This document shows, piece by piece, positions 45,318-45,460 of a stretch of DNA of 45,460 nucleotides. The stretch is from NCBI GenBank assembly GCA_026401075.1, contig JAPLNQ010000251.1, forward strand, positions 1 to 45,460, written 5' to 3'. This DNA is from Planctomycetia bacterium (GTDB lineage: Bacteria; Planctomycetota; Planctomycetia; Pirellulales; UBA1268). The notes below the pieces were generated by a model, which worked only from the letters and a program-made list of their open reading frames with translations, searched no databases and was not told where the DNA came from. The translations under genes and the position numbers were made by a program. Position 1 is the first letter of the stretch. Each line of letters opens with the position of its first letter.

Positions 45318-45460
45318 ATGATCGGCACACGTGGCGTCTCCGCAGGCATTCGGGCCTTGATAACGGTGGCCCTGCTGGCGAACGCGGCAGGGCTCCGTGC
45401 CGAAGACACAGGCGGTTCGAGCGACGCCGCCCGTTCGGCCTATGCGACGGCAGCTGCATT
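45318..45460 (+). CDS. Start of an exported protein, cut by the window end
   Basis: The ATG at 45318 opens 47 complete codons to the edge. They read as a signal peptide (ALITVALLANAAGLRAEDT) with an Ala-x-Ala-like cleavage region, followed by SSDAARSAYATAAA. It is divergent from the dehydrogenase gene, with a 137-base gap. The family cannot be determined from this part. Confidence 0.55.
   Translation, partial: MIGTRGVSAGIRALITVALLANAAGLRAEDTGGSSDAARSAYATAAA

Overview
The window looks like a chromosomal segment of a high-GC Planctomycetota bacterium, probably of the Pirellulales type. The evidence is the density of planctomycete-specific families: DUF1501 proteins with Tat signals, Planctomycete-cytochrome-C/DUF1549/DUF1553 proteins, PQQ-like propellers beginning WPQ-WRGP, a Fae-like protein, and SMP-30/esterase fusions. 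No rRNA, tRNA, CRISPR array, insertion sequence or phage gene was seen.

Layout. (1) 1-6531 is a surface-glycan region: a nonsense-interrupted protein with FD-x-x-YL..NPDV repeats, a phytanoyl-CoA-dioxygenase-like protein ending in the same repeat, a tandem-domain GT2 glycosyltransferase, a sulfotransferase overlapping its 3' end in another frame, and two more GT2 enzymes. (2) 6656-7009 encodes a small two-TM protein shaped like a K+ channel subunit but with GGMGP at the filter position. (3) 7254-22257 is one co-directional cluster of six genes: DUF1501, Big2/DUF1549/DUF1553, PPC-domain protein, cytochrome/WD40/coiled-coil giant, cytochrome/DUF1549/DUF1553, and a second DUF1501. Their sequences suggest a large exported complex; three consecutive members carry Ala/Lys/Glu-rich coiled-coil segments. 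(4) 22332-25706 holds rnc (minus), an htrA-like protease and pdxJ. (5) 26063-32490 holds an alkaline phosphatase, phosphoenolpyruvate carboxylase and phosphofructokinase. The three intergenic gaps around the last two genes all carry the same family of palindromic repeats. (6) 32736-38285 holds a three-module secreted protein (PQQ-like propeller + esterase + SMP-30 lactonase), a Tat-exported TIM-barrel isomerase and an extended SDR. (7) 38298-45460 holds a Fae-like protein, a SprT-like metallopeptidase, a sarcosine/N-methyltryptophan-type oxidase, a PQQ-like propeller, a minus-strand operon (D-2-hydroxyacid dehydrogenase, exported acetolactate decarboxylase, RlmB/TrmH methyltransferase) and the start of one more exported protein.

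The most striking structural fact is the number of broken reading frames: an amber codon in the first gene, a one-base shift between signal peptide and cytochrome domain at about 14260, and probable short internal deletions with frameshifts in the second DUF1501 gene (about 21024) and in htrA (about 24477). These are either true lesions or assembly/consensus errors; raw reads would decide. The best candidates for new biology are the six-gene cluster with shared coiled coils, the three-module propeller-esterase-lactonase, the repeat family around ppc and pfk, and the Fae-like protein that lacks the usual catalytic histidine.
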